From positions 1 through 64,000 of the forward strand of contig CACFOQ010000008.1 in the NCBI GenBank assembly GCA_902567855.1: DNA of 64,000 nt, written 5' to 3'. The notes under the pieces are model-generated. The model did no database searches and was not told the DNA's origin. It saw nothing but the letters and a program-made list of their open reading frames with translations. This stretch comes from an uncultured Alphaproteobacteria bacterium (GTDB lineage: Bacteria > Pseudomonadota > Alphaproteobacteria > HIMB59 > GCA-002718135). Of the stretch, positions 54,959 to 63,525 are shown one piece after another (the first letter of the stretch is position 1; every line of letters starts with the position of its first letter). A program made the translations under genes and the position numbers.

Positions 54959-55837
54959 CTATCTTACTTTAAGAGTATTTTCAATTTTGTTTTCTCTATA
55001 AGCTATGTATAAACCTCCTAATACAATCAAAATAGCCCCTATAACTATAGAAGAATTAGGGATTTCATTATAAAAAAAATACCCCATAATGCCTACAAAA
55101 ATAAAAGAAGTGTATTCAAAAGGTGAAATAACAACTACTTCAGCATATTTTGCAGCTTGAGACATAAAGTAATGTCCTAGTGAACCAGTAAAACCTAAAC
55201 TCATTAGAAAAATTAATTGAGGTAATTCAGGAAAAACAAAGTTTTTAGGGAAAAAAATTAATGAGGTTATTAAAAGAGCAAGAGAGTAATAAAAAATAAT
55301 TGCTATACTTGAATCAGTATTCATTAGTGAACGAGTACTTAGATAAACACTAGCCATAAACAATGCTGATATCAAAGGTAATAGGGATACTAGCTTAAAA
55401 ACGTCAGATCCTGGTTTTACAATTATAATTACTCCTATAAAGCCAACTAAGATTGCACTTATTCTATGTATGCCAAGTTTTTCTCCTAAAATAGGTACTG
55501 CTAGCAATGCGGCAATAATTGGAGCAGAATGAACAATTGCAATATTTTCTGTAAGAGATAAATATTTTAAACCAAAAAAATAAAAAACTACACATCCAAC
55601 AGCTGAAAAAGCTCTAACAAAATGTCGAATAGGTTTTTTAGTTTTTATTGATTTAATACCAAAGATAAATATTAAAAGTAAAGAAACCAAAATACCACTA
55701 AAAGCTCTAAAAAAAATGACCTCCCACACTGGAAAATAACTATTTAAACCTTTTACTATTACATCATTAATACTAAGGCATAACATGCCAATAGTCATAA
55801 AAATTATACCTAAAATATTATAATTAATTTTTTTCAT
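54959..55837 (-). CDS. EamA/DMT family transporter
   Basis: A 292-residue membrane protein with about ten hydrophobic helices in two EamA repeats (F-F-R-A-F-S-G-I at 42-49; A-P-I-I-A-A-L-L-A-V-P-I-L-G-E near 105). Family members export metabolites or amino acids. It lies 14 nt upstream of the aldehyde dehydrogenase and is the first gene of that minus-strand run. Substrate unknown. Confidence 0.82.
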   Translation of the reverse strand: MKKINYNILGIIFMTIGMLCLSINDVIVKGLNSYFPVWEVIFFRAFSGILVSLLLIFIFGIKSIKTKKPIRHFVRAFSAVGCVVFYFFGLKYLSLTENIAIVHSAPIIAALLAVPILGEKLGIHRISAILVGFIGVIIIVKPGSDVFKLVSLLPLISALFMASVYLSTRSLMNTDSSIAIIFYYSLALLITSLIFFPKNFVFPELPQLIFLMSLGFTGSLGHYFMSQAAKYAEVVVISPFEYTSFIFVGIMGYFFYNEIPNSSIVIGAILIVLGGLYIAYRENKIENTLKVR

Positions 55838-55893
55838 GTTTTTTAATTTTAAAAAAAAAGTTTATATTTAATTATTAAATGATTTTTACATAG

Positions 55894-57036
55894 ATGAATA
55901 ATAAAGTGTTTGCCATAAAGAAAATTACATTATCATCTACTGCTGTTAGTATCATTTGGGAAGATAACAAAAAAAGTTTATTTCATTTCTTATGGCTTAG
56001 AGATAATTGCCCTACTTCATTTCACCCAGATACGAGAATGAGAATATTCAATATTTTATCTGTTTCAAAAGATATTTATCCTATGAAAATAAAAAAAGAG
56101 TATAATAGATTAATAATTCATTGGAGTGAGAATAATCACATAAGTAAATATGATTTAAAATGGTTAAGGAATCATTGTTATACTAATAAAAATAGCCAAA
56201 GTACTGTTTCTAAAAAGATTTTTTGGAAAAATAATCTTAAATCAAAACTAAGTTTAATATCTTTTAATTATGAGAAAATTATTAAATATGAAAAAAATTT
56301 TATTCAATGGCTTGAATTGCTTACTTCCTATGGTGTAACAATAATTAAACAATCGCCTACAACTACTAATTCTGGATTTAAAATATTAAAAAAGATAGGT
56401 ACTTACAGAGAAACTTTTTTTGGAACACCGTTTGAAGTAGCCAATATTCCTAAACCAAATAATCAAGCTTATACTTCCGATGCGCTATCTAATCATACTG
56501 ATCTACCATACTATGAATATGTGCCTGGGTATCAATTTTTACATTGTTTAAAAAATAACGCTAAAGGTGGGAATTCAACAATCGTTGATGGATTTAGTGT
56601 CGCTAATTATTTAAAAAAGAATGAAAAAGAAATTTTTAATATTCTGACTAATACTGAAGTTAAATTTAAAGATAATGATTATACTCAAAAATCTTTAAGA
56701 ATCTTTTATTCACCAATAATTAAATTAAATTTACAAAAAAACTTTGATGAAATTAGAATTAATTTGGGTGCTATGGCAACTTTGGATATAAAATCAAACA
56801 AAATGAAAAGATTTTATGAAGCATATCGTTTTTTTTATTCTTTATTACATAATAAAAAATATTTAGTTGAATTTAGATTAAAGAAAGGTGATTTGCTATG
56901 TTTTGATAATAGGAGGATTCTTCATGGAAGGGCATCTTTTAATCCACATTCTGGTAATAGGCATTTACAAGGCTATTATATAGAACGTGAAGAAATTTAT
57001 TCAAAATTAAATTATTTAAAAAAAATATTAATATAA
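55894..57036 (+). CDS. Fe(II)/2-oxoglutarate dioxygenase, gamma-butyrobetaine hydroxylase/TmpA-like
   Basis: A 380-residue protein with the GBBH-like N-terminal domain (about 10-97: F-L-W-L-R-D-N-C-P and W-L-R-N-H-C) and a TauD-type catalytic domain. Iron ligands are His200 and Asp202 (S-N-H-T-D) and His344 (I-L-H-G-R). The full zinc-ligand set of the N-terminal domain seems incomplete: only Cys39 of the usual cluster near C-P is seen. The architecture is shared by gamma-butyrobetaine hydroxylase (making carnitine) and TmpA (hydroxylating 2-trimethylaminoethylphosphonate). The sequence does not decide between them. It is 57 bp from the divergent EamA gene. Confidence 0.8.
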   Translation: MNNKVFAIKKITLSSTAVSIIWEDNKKSLFHFLWLRDNCPTSFHPDTRMRIFNILSVSKDIYPMKIKKEYNRLIIHWSENNHISKYDLKWLRNHCYTNKNSQSTVSKKIFWKNNLKSKLSLISFNYEKIIKYEKNFIQWLELLTSYGVTIIKQSPTTTNSGFKILKKIGTYRETFFGTPFEVANIPKPNNQAYTSDALSNHTDLPYYEYVPGYQFLHCLKNNAKGGNSTIVDGFSVANYLKKNEKEIFNILTNTEVKFKDNDYTQKSLRIFYSPIIKLNLQKNFDEIRINLGAMATLDIKSNKMKRFYEAYRFFYSLLHNKKYLVEFRLKKGDLLCFDNRRILHGRASFNPHSGNRHLQGYYIEREEIYSKLNYLKKILI

Positions 57037-57780
57037 TTAATTTTTATAAATACTATTTTTTTGATCAAGTAATCTTAATAATGCAGGCCATTCATGGTGT
57101 CCTAATCTAAATCTTGGATCTTCATACTGTCCTGCTGCATATTCCATAATATTATCTGAAGGAACTATAATTGGTTTTCCGGTGGACATAGTATCAAGTT
57201 GATTCTTACAAGTTTTATCTAAATAATACATTAGTATAAATGCTTCTCCAATAGTTTCACCGCAAGTTAATAAGCCGTGATTTCTTAAAATCATAACTTT
57301 ATTTTTGCCTAAGTTTTTTGCTATATCTTTGCACTCCTCTACTTCAGTAGACATACCTTGCCAATCATGATAGCTAACTCTATTGTGAAAAATTGCTGCA
57401 TCTTGGAAAGTTGGTTTTAATCCATCTTTTAAACAAGAAATAGCCAAACCTGCTCTTGTATGTGTGTGCATTACACAGTTAATTTCTTTTCTTGCTTTAT
57501 GTACTGCTCCATGAATAATATATCCAGTGTAATTTATGTTTCCTTCTCCACTAACAATATTTCCATCTAAATCTATTTCTAAAAGATTTGAAGCTGTCAC
57601 TTCATCATATCGTAAGCCAAATTGATTTATTAAAAATGTTTCTTTTTGCTCAGATGTTTTTGCAGTGATGTGGTTCCATATTATATCAGTCATTTGAAAA
57701 TGATAAGCAAGATGATAGCAAGCTGCTAAATTTACTCTATTTCTCCATTCCTCTTCATTAAAATCTTTTTTTAAATTCAT
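57037..57780 (-). CDS. class II aldolase/adducin family protein
   Basis: A 247-residue zinc-type class II aldolase domain. Zinc ligands His105 and His107 (M-H-T-H-T) and His168 (R-N-H-G) are visible, as is the phosphate/substrate loop I-T-A-K near 38. Members include fuculose-phosphate aldolase-like enzymes and decarboxylases. It converges on the dioxygenase gene with no gap and diverges from the desulfurase-like gene by 44 bp. Substrate unknown. Confidence 0.82.
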   Translation of the reverse strand: MNLKKDFNEEEWRNRVNLAACYHLAYHFQMTDIIWNHITAKTSEQKETFLINQFGLRYDEVTASNLLEIDLDGNIVSGEGNINYTGYIIHGAVHKARKEINCVMHTHTRAGLAISCLKDGLKPTFQDAAIFHNRVSYHDWQGMSTEVEECKDIAKNLGKNKVMILRNHGLLTCGETIGEAFILMYYLDKTCKNQLDTMSTGKPIIVPSDNIMEYAAGQYEDPRFRLGHHEWPALLRLLDQKNSIYKN

Positions 57781-57824
57781 TATTCTTTACTTTTAATTCA
57801 AAAATTTATAATCATAAATAAGAA

Positions 57825-59072
57825 ATGTCATTAAATAATATTACTTTAGATATAGAATACGTAAAAGCTCAATTTCCTGCTTTTACAGACCCATTAAGCT
57901 CTAAATGGACATTTATGGAGAATGCTGGAGGCAGCTATGTTCCTCACAATGTAATAAATCATCTAAATAATTTTATGACTTCTACAAAAGTTCAACCATA
58001 TGCAGATTTTGATATGTCAAAAATAGCTGGTCAGAATATGGATAAAGCAACTAAATTATTTGCAGATATGATTAATGCCCAAAAAGATGAAATTATTGTA
58101 AGTGGCTCAACTACCATGAATATGTATGTATTATCTAATGCGATTAAACATATTTTAAAACCAGGAGATGAAGTCATTGTAACAAATCAAGATCATGAAG
58201 CAAATATTGGATCTTGGAGAAGACTGGCTTCATTAGGAGTTACTATTAAAGAATGGAAATTAAATCCTAAAAATGCAGAACTTGAAATTGATGATTTAAA
58301 AAAATTACTATCAAATAAAACAAAAATTGTATCAGTAACTCATTGTTCTAATATTGTGGGTTCAATAAATAATCTTAAATTAATTGCTAAGATAGTTCAT
58401 GAATTTGGCGCCTATATTGTAGGTGACGGTGTCTCATATGCTCCTCACGGATTTCCAAATGTAAAGGACTTAGACGTGGATTTTTATGCTTTTAGTTTAT
58501 ATAAAACTTATGGTCCTCATTTAGGATTATTATATGGAAAAAAAGAAATTTTAGATAATTTGACTAACCAAAATCATGAATTTTTAGAAGGAGATGTGCC
58601 TTACACCTTAAATCCTGGAGGTCCAAATCATGAAGAACTTGCTAGTTTAGTTGGCATTTATGAATATTTTGATAACTTGTATAAACACCACTTTTCAGAA
58701 CGCAAGGTGTCTACAAGAGAAAAAATAAATCAAATTAATGAAATAATTTCAAATCACGAAGAAAAAATTGCCAATCCCTTACTTGAATTTATTAATTCTC
58801 ATAAAAATATAAAGTTAATTGGAAAAAATAAAATAGAAAATAGAAATAGAGCACCAACAATCGCATTTACTTTTAATAACAAATCATCAAAAACTGTAGC
58901 TCAAGAACTTGTTAATCAAGGTATAGCAACTAGAAATGATAATTTTTATGCATGGAGATGTTTAAAAGCTCTTGGCATTGATACTGAAGATGGTGTTATT
59001 AGAACTAGCCTTGTGCATTATAATTCCCAAGATGATGTTACAAAACTAATAAACGCTCTAAAAAATATATAA
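57825..59072 (+). CDS. cysteine desulfurase-like class V aminotransferase
   Basis: A 415-residue PLP enzyme of class V. It has a S-G-S-T-T-M-N region (93-99), His124 (Q-D-H-E-A-N), Asp201 and Schiff-base Lys227 (S-L-Y-K-T-Y-G-P-H). It lacks the catalytic-Cys loop of IscS/SufS near the C terminus, so it is more likely a lyase or aminotransferase of the CsdA-like family than an Fe-S cluster desulfurase. No suf or isc genes are nearby. Role unknown. Confidence 0.75.
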   Translation: MSLNNITLDIEYVKAQFPAFTDPLSSKWTFMENAGGSYVPHNVINHLNNFMTSTKVQPYADFDMSKIAGQNMDKATKLFADMINAQKDEIIVSGSTTMNMYVLSNAIKHILKPGDEVIVTNQDHEANIGSWRRLASLGVTIKEWKLNPKNAELEIDDLKKLLSNKTKIVSVTHCSNIVGSINNLKLIAKIVHEFGAYIVGDGVSYAPHGFPNVKDLDVDFYAFSLYKTYGPHLGLLYGKKEILDNLTNQNHEFLEGDVPYTLNPGGPNHEELASLVGIYEYFDNLYKHHFSERKVSTREKINQINEIISNHEEKIANPLLEFINSHKNIKLIGKNKIENRNRAPTIAFTFNNKSSKTVAQELVNQGIATRNDNFYAWRCLKALGIDTEDGVIRTSLVHYNSQDDVTKLINALKNI

Positions 59073-59075
59073 TTA

Positions 59076-59864
59076 TTAATAAGCAGAGTTTGATGATTTA
59101 GATTTATTTTTATCTTTTATTTCTTCAATTATATTATTAGCGTAAGTAGACATAATTCTAAAATCAGAAGATACAGAAATAAATTTAAATCCTAGATCAA
59201 TCATTTCTTTTGCATAATTAACACTACCAGTATGAATCCCTGCAATCTTATTGTATTCTTTAGTTTTTGTAGCAATCATCTTAATATTAGAAAACACTGG
59301 ATCTTCTTTAATATCAAATTTAGGTTTTAATCCATAAGAAGTACTCATATCTGCTGGACCTATATAAATACCCGTTAAATTAGGAACAGATAATATTTCT
59401 TCAAGATTTTCTACAGCTTGTTTCGTTTCAATCATTGCCAATGAAATAATATTATCATTAGCTTTTTCAAAATAATTTTCTCCAAAAAACATTTGTGCCC
59501 TCATTGGCCCAAAACTTCTTTGTCCAATTGGGGGATAATAACAATAAGAAACAAAATCTTCACATTCTCTCTTAGAATTAATCATAGGTGCAATAATTCC
59601 AGTAGTACCCAAATCTAACATTTTCATAATAATACCTGGCTCATTCCAGGGAACTCTCACTATAGGATTAGGATTATTGATACAAATTGCTTGTATCATT
59701 GATACAGAAGAAGAATAATCATTTTGACCATGTTGCATATCTATTGTTACTGAATCCCAAGGCATTTTGCTAAAGGCCTCAGCTGTAAATGAATTAGGTA
59801 TAGATAACCAAGCATTGATACATGGTTTGTTCTGCTCCCATAAAGATAAAATTTTATTTTTCAT
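59076..59864 (-). CDS. HpcH/HpaI aldolase family protein
   Basis: A 262-residue TIM-barrel aldolase. It has T-I-D-M-Q-H-G near 40-46, R-V-P-W-N-E-P, G-I-I-A-P-M-I, M-I-E-T-K-Q-A and G-P-A-D-M-S. These cleave or form 4-hydroxy-2-oxo acids (2-dehydro-3-deoxyglucarate type) with pyruvate as donor. It converges on the desulfurase-like gene with a 3-nt gap. The substrate cannot be read from the sequence. Confidence 0.85.
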   Translation of the reverse strand: MKNKILSLWEQNKPCINAWLSIPNSFTAEAFSKMPWDSVTIDMQHGQNDYSSSVSMIQAICINNPNPIVRVPWNEPGIIMKMLDLGTTGIIAPMINSKRECEDFVSYCYYPPIGQRSFGPMRAQMFFGENYFEKANDNIISLAMIETKQAVENLEEILSVPNLTGIYIGPADMSTSYGLKPKFDIKEDPVFSNIKMIATKTKEYNKIAGIHTGSVNYAKEMIDLGFKFISVSSDFRIMSTYANNIIEEIKDKNKSKSSNSAY

Positions 59865-59889
59865 ATTAAAAATAAATTACAGTATTAAA

Positions 59890-61746
59890 TTAAAGTATGC
59901 AATCTTTTATATATTTTCTAAAAAAAATATTAATCATATTTTCGTCTTCATTATCTAAAATATTTTGTAATTCATCAATAAATTTTTTGTAATCACTAAT
60001 ATGATTTTCTTTATAATCATCTTTAAATATATATTTATTTTCAGTATTAACAAAATGTTCACCAAGAGTAAGATCCTCATGTAATTTTTCACCTGGTCTT
60101 AATCCTATAAATTCTATATCTATTTCACCATTTTTATCATCTAATTTATTTTTATAGCCAGCTAAACTAATCATTTTTTTTGCAATATCTAAAATTTTTA
60201 TTTTCTTTCCCATGTTTAATATAAATTTATCTCCATCTTTAGACATAGAACTTGCTTCTAAAACTAGACCAACGGCTTCTGGTATACTCATAAAATATCT
60301 TGTAACGGCTGGATCAGTAACTGTTATAGGGCCTCCATTTTTAATTTGTTGATTAAATAATGGTATTACAGATCCTTTTGAATTAATAACATTTCCAAAT
60401 CTTACTATAGAAAATTTAGATATTGGAGATCTATTTTTATCAAATGAGTTTGTTAATAACATTTCTGAAATTCTTTTAGACGCACCCATTATACTAGAAG
60501 GTTTAATTGCTTTATCTGTAGAAATATAAATGAAGTTTTCCACTTTATATTTGATTGCATTTTGCATCAAATAATAGGTGCCAATAATATTGTTTTTAAC
60601 AGCCTCATATTTATTATTTTCAAGTATTGAAACATGTTTATATGCCGCAGAATGAAAAACAATATTAGGTGTATATTTTGAAAAAATTTTATTTAATTTA
60701 CTTAAATCAAAAATATCCCCTAAAATGAATTGAATCTCTATTTTTTGTAATTCTTTTTTTAAATTAATTAATGAACTAATTTCATTTGAAATCTTAAATA
60801 AATTAAATTCATTATTATCAAGTATCACTATTTTTTTTATATTATAATTTAATAATTGTTTTGATAATTCACTGCCAATTGAACCTCCTGCACCAGTTAC
60901 TAAAATAACTTTTTTAGACAAAAATTTAGAAATTTTTGACTGATTCCACTTAATGTCTCTATTAATTAGATCTGATGTTATAAACTGAAATTTATCTAAA
61001 TTAATATTATCTATTATTAAATCATTTAATTGAGGTACAATTTTTATTTTAATATTAAATTTTTCACACTTGCCAATAATTTCTTTTCTTTTTAGTAGGC
61101 CCAAACTAGGTATAGCGATAATAATAAATTCTGGATTAAAACGCTTAATAAGAATTTCTAGTTTATCAGGATTAAATATGGAAATATTATTAATTTTATT
61201 TTGAATTTTGTTAGTGTCATCATCTATAAAACAACATATATTAAAATTATTATTACTTCTCTGAGATAATGCATAGCCTGCTTCACCAGCACCATATATT
61301 ATAACATTTGTTTTTTTATCTAAACTTAGTAATTCTTTATAAATTATAACAAGAAGCACTCTTGAATAGATTATTAAAACATAAAAAATTAAAGATTGGA
61401 GTATTGTAATTATTAAATTTTCATAAAAGAAAAGAATAAAATAATTAAGAAAATAAAAAATTACACCATATAGAAAAACAGCAAAAAATGATTTTAGAAT
61501 AAAATCAAAGCCTAAATAACGTATAATCGATTTATATAGTCCTACAGAATAAAAAATTGGTATGAATAAAAATAAAGATATAAATATTATTACTGGATAA
61601 TCAAAAATACTAATAAATAACTGTTTAGTTATAATTGCTATCGAAACATATAAAGCTAAAAAAGCACTCAAAAAATCTATTAATAACAAAAATAAAACTT
61701 TATTTCTTCTTGATAGGCTAATTAAAAAATTTTTTATAATAATCAT
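59890..61746 (-). CDS. membrane-anchored UDP-sugar 4,6-dehydratase (WbpM/PglF/CapD-like)
   Basis: A 618-residue protein with four N-terminal membrane helices (about 15-130), a linker Rossmann domain with G-A-G-E-A-G, and a C-terminal SDR domain with V-T-G-A-G-G-S-I-G. The active region S-T-D-K-A-I-K-P-S-S-I-M-G-A-S-K carries Met in place of the usual SDR Tyr, typical of the large inverting or retaining UDP-GlcNAc dehydratases. It makes a UDP-4-keto-6-deoxy sugar for glycan building. It overlaps the DegT gene by 4 nt. Confidence 0.88.
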   Translation of the reverse strand: MIIIKNFLISLSRRNKVLFLLLIDFLSAFLALYVSIAIITKQLFISIFDYPVIIFISLFLFIPIFYSVGLYKSIIRYLGFDFILKSFFAVFLYGVIFYFLNYFILFFYENLIITILQSLIFYVLIIYSRVLLVIIYKELLSLDKKTNVIIYGAGEAGYALSQRSNNNFNICCFIDDDTNKIQNKINNISIFNPDKLEILIKRFNPEFIIIAIPSLGLLKRKEIIGKCEKFNIKIKIVPQLNDLIIDNINLDKFQFITSDLINRDIKWNQSKISKFLSKKVILVTGAGGSIGSELSKQLLNYNIKKIVILDNNEFNLFKISNEISSLINLKKELQKIEIQFILGDIFDLSKLNKIFSKYTPNIVFHSAAYKHVSILENNKYEAVKNNIIGTYYLMQNAIKYKVENFIYISTDKAIKPSSIMGASKRISEMLLTNSFDKNRSPISKFSIVRFGNVINSKGSVIPLFNQQIKNGGPITVTDPAVTRYFMSIPEAVGLVLEASSMSKDGDKFILNMGKKIKILDIAKKMISLAGYKNKLDDKNGEIDIEFIGLRPGEKLHEDLTLGEHFVNTENKYIFKDDYKENHISDYKKFIDELQNILDNEDENMINIFFRKYIKDCIL

Positions 61747-62918
61747 TTTGTTGCTTTTGAAAAAATATCATTGAGAACTTTGCCAATATATTTAATTTCA
61801 CTTATTTTTAAATTATGATGAATATTTAATGCAATAGACTTTTGACCTAAAATTTTAGCATTTGGCAAAACTTTTTGTGAATTATTACCTAAATTGGTGA
61901 AAGATTTTTCTAGATATATCTCAGGGCAACTTCCAGAACCACAATTAATTCCAAAATTATTTAAATATTTAAGAATTCTATTTCTTGACCAATTTTTTTT
62001 AAGGAATTTTGAATTCAATTTAAAATAGTATCTATAATAAGAATTAGTGTAAGATTTGTTATATTCAAATAAATTAATAGACCGATAATTTTTTAAAAGA
62101 TTATTAAAGAAATTAGCATATTCATTTCTAATTTTAATTCTTGATGAAAGTTTTTTTAATTGATTAATACCTAAAGATGCTTGCATTTCTGTTATTCTGT
62201 AATTAGAGCCAAAACTATCATGGATATACTTAAATACATTATTATTATTTTTCTTAAAATATTTTGTATGATCTTTTCCTTGGTCCTTATAACTCCAAAT
62301 AAAACTCCAATATTTTTTTTTATTTGTAGAAATCATTCCGCCTTCTCCACCAGTTGATATTATTTTATCATTACAAAAAGACCAAGTGGCAATATCTCCA
62401 AATGTGCCAACATATTTATCTTTTATTTTTGCTCCATGTGCTTGAGAGCAGTCTTCGATTACAAATAAATTATTTTTTCTTGCAAATGGTACTATAGAAT
62501 TCATATCACAAGGATATCCTCCTAAATGAACACAAATTATAGCTCTAGTTTTCTTTGTCATAACTTTTTTAATTGAATTAAGTGATATATTTTGAGTTTT
62601 TAAATCTACATCTGCAAAAACTGGCTTACCATTAGCTTGTATAATTGAAGCTGCAGAAGAATAATATGATCGGGGAGTTACAATAACTTCATCATATTTA
62701 GAAATTCCGACAGCCTTTAAGGCTAATTCTAATGCCACTGTTCCATTAGATACAGCTACTGAATATTTTATATTAAAATATTTAGAAAAATTATTTTCAA
62801 ATTTTTTTCCTAAATGACCAAAAAGATAGTTTACCTTTCCAGAATTTAAAACTTTTTGAACATCATTGATTTCAACATCACTAAAATTTGGCCAAATTGA
62901 AAATTTATTTTTTTTCAT
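61743..62918 (-). CDS. DegT/DnrJ/EryC1 sugar aminotransferase (PglE/PerA-like)
   Basis: A 391-residue PLP aminotransferase with the Schiff-base Lys185 (F-C-N-D-K-I-I-S-T-G-E-G-G) and Asp/Gln contacts in E-D-C-S-Q-A-H-G. It would aminate the 4-keto group made by the downstream dehydratase. It overlaps the acetyltransferase gene by 14 nt. Together they suggest a bacillosamine-, QuiNAc4NAc- or perosamine-like sugar; which one is not resolved. Confidence 0.87.
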   Translation of the reverse strand: MKKNKFSIWPNFSDVEINDVQKVLNSGKVNYLFGHLGKKFENNFSKYFNIKYSVAVSNGTVALELALKAVGISKYDEVIVTPRSYYSSAASIIQANGKPVFADVDLKTQNISLNSIKKVMTKKTRAIICVHLGGYPCDMNSIVPFARKNNLFVIEDCSQAHGAKIKDKYVGTFGDIATWSFCNDKIISTGGEGGMISTNKKKYWSFIWSYKDQGKDHTKYFKKNNNNVFKYIHDSFGSNYRITEMQASLGINQLKKLSSRIKIRNEYANFFNNLLKNYRSINLFEYNKSYTNSYYRYYFKLNSKFLKKNWSRNRILKYLNNFGINCGSGSCPEIYLEKSFTNLGNNSQKVLPNAKILGQKSIALNIHHNLKISEIKYIGKVLNDIFSKATK

Positions 62919-63525
62919 TAATTATAGTATTTTGAAAATTATAGTATTTTGTATTTGAAGAGATATCTTTATAAACAATTGTGCCTGCACCTATTGTTAC
63001 ATTAGTTCCTATTCTAATATTTTGAATTATCTTTGTGCCTATTCCGATAAAACTCATTTTTCCTATTTTCACACCTCCAGCTATATTAACTCCAGGACAA
63101 ATATGACAAAAAGAATTAATTGAACAATCATGATCTATAGAACTAGACGTGTTAATTATACATGAATTTGATATTTTTGTAGAAGCATTGATAACTGTTT
63201 TTGGCATAACTACAGAGCCCTTACCTATTTTTGCATACTTACTAACAAAAGATGATGGATGAATTAATGAAATAATTTTATATTCTTTTTTAATCAATTC
63301 AAAAAAGATATCTTTTCTTTTATTGTTATCACCAATAGCAATAATAAAAGGTATAGCCTTATATTCTTTTGTTTTATTTATTTTTCCAGCATAATTTCCA
63401 AGAAACTTTATTTCTTTAGATTTATTTATATCATCAAAATAAAAAATTTGATTATAATTTAAGCTTAAAGCTATATCGCCAACAACTTTACCATGCCCTC
63501 CTGCTCCAATTATACCTAATTTCAT
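62905..63525 (-). CDS. sugar O/N-acetyltransferase, PglD/NeuD-like
   Basis: A 206-residue protein: an N-terminal Rossmann-like domain (G-I-I-G-A-G-G-H-G-K-V-V, 4-15) and a C-terminal left-handed beta helix of hexapeptide repeats (about 100-190), including the catalytic-type His in S-I-D-H-D. PglD acetylates the amino group of UDP-4-amino-sugars; NeuD acts in sialic acid synthesis. The neighbouring aminotransferase and dehydratase favour the PglD role. Confidence 0.85.
   Translation of the reverse strand: MKLGIIGAGGHGKVVGDIALSLNYNQIFYFDDINKSKEIKFLGNYAGKINKTKEYKAIPFIIAIGDNNKRKDIFFELIKKEYKIISLIHPSSFVSKYAKIGKGSVVMPKTVINASTKISNSCIINTSSSIDHDCSINSFCHICPGVNIAGGVKIGKMSFIGIGTKIIQNIRIGTNVTIGAGTIVYKDISSNTKYYNFQNTIINEKK

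Noticed and set aside
57825-59072. IscS/SufS cysteine desulfurase
   Set aside because: The catalytic cysteine loop is not seen and no Fe-S assembly genes are near; only the class V fold is supported.
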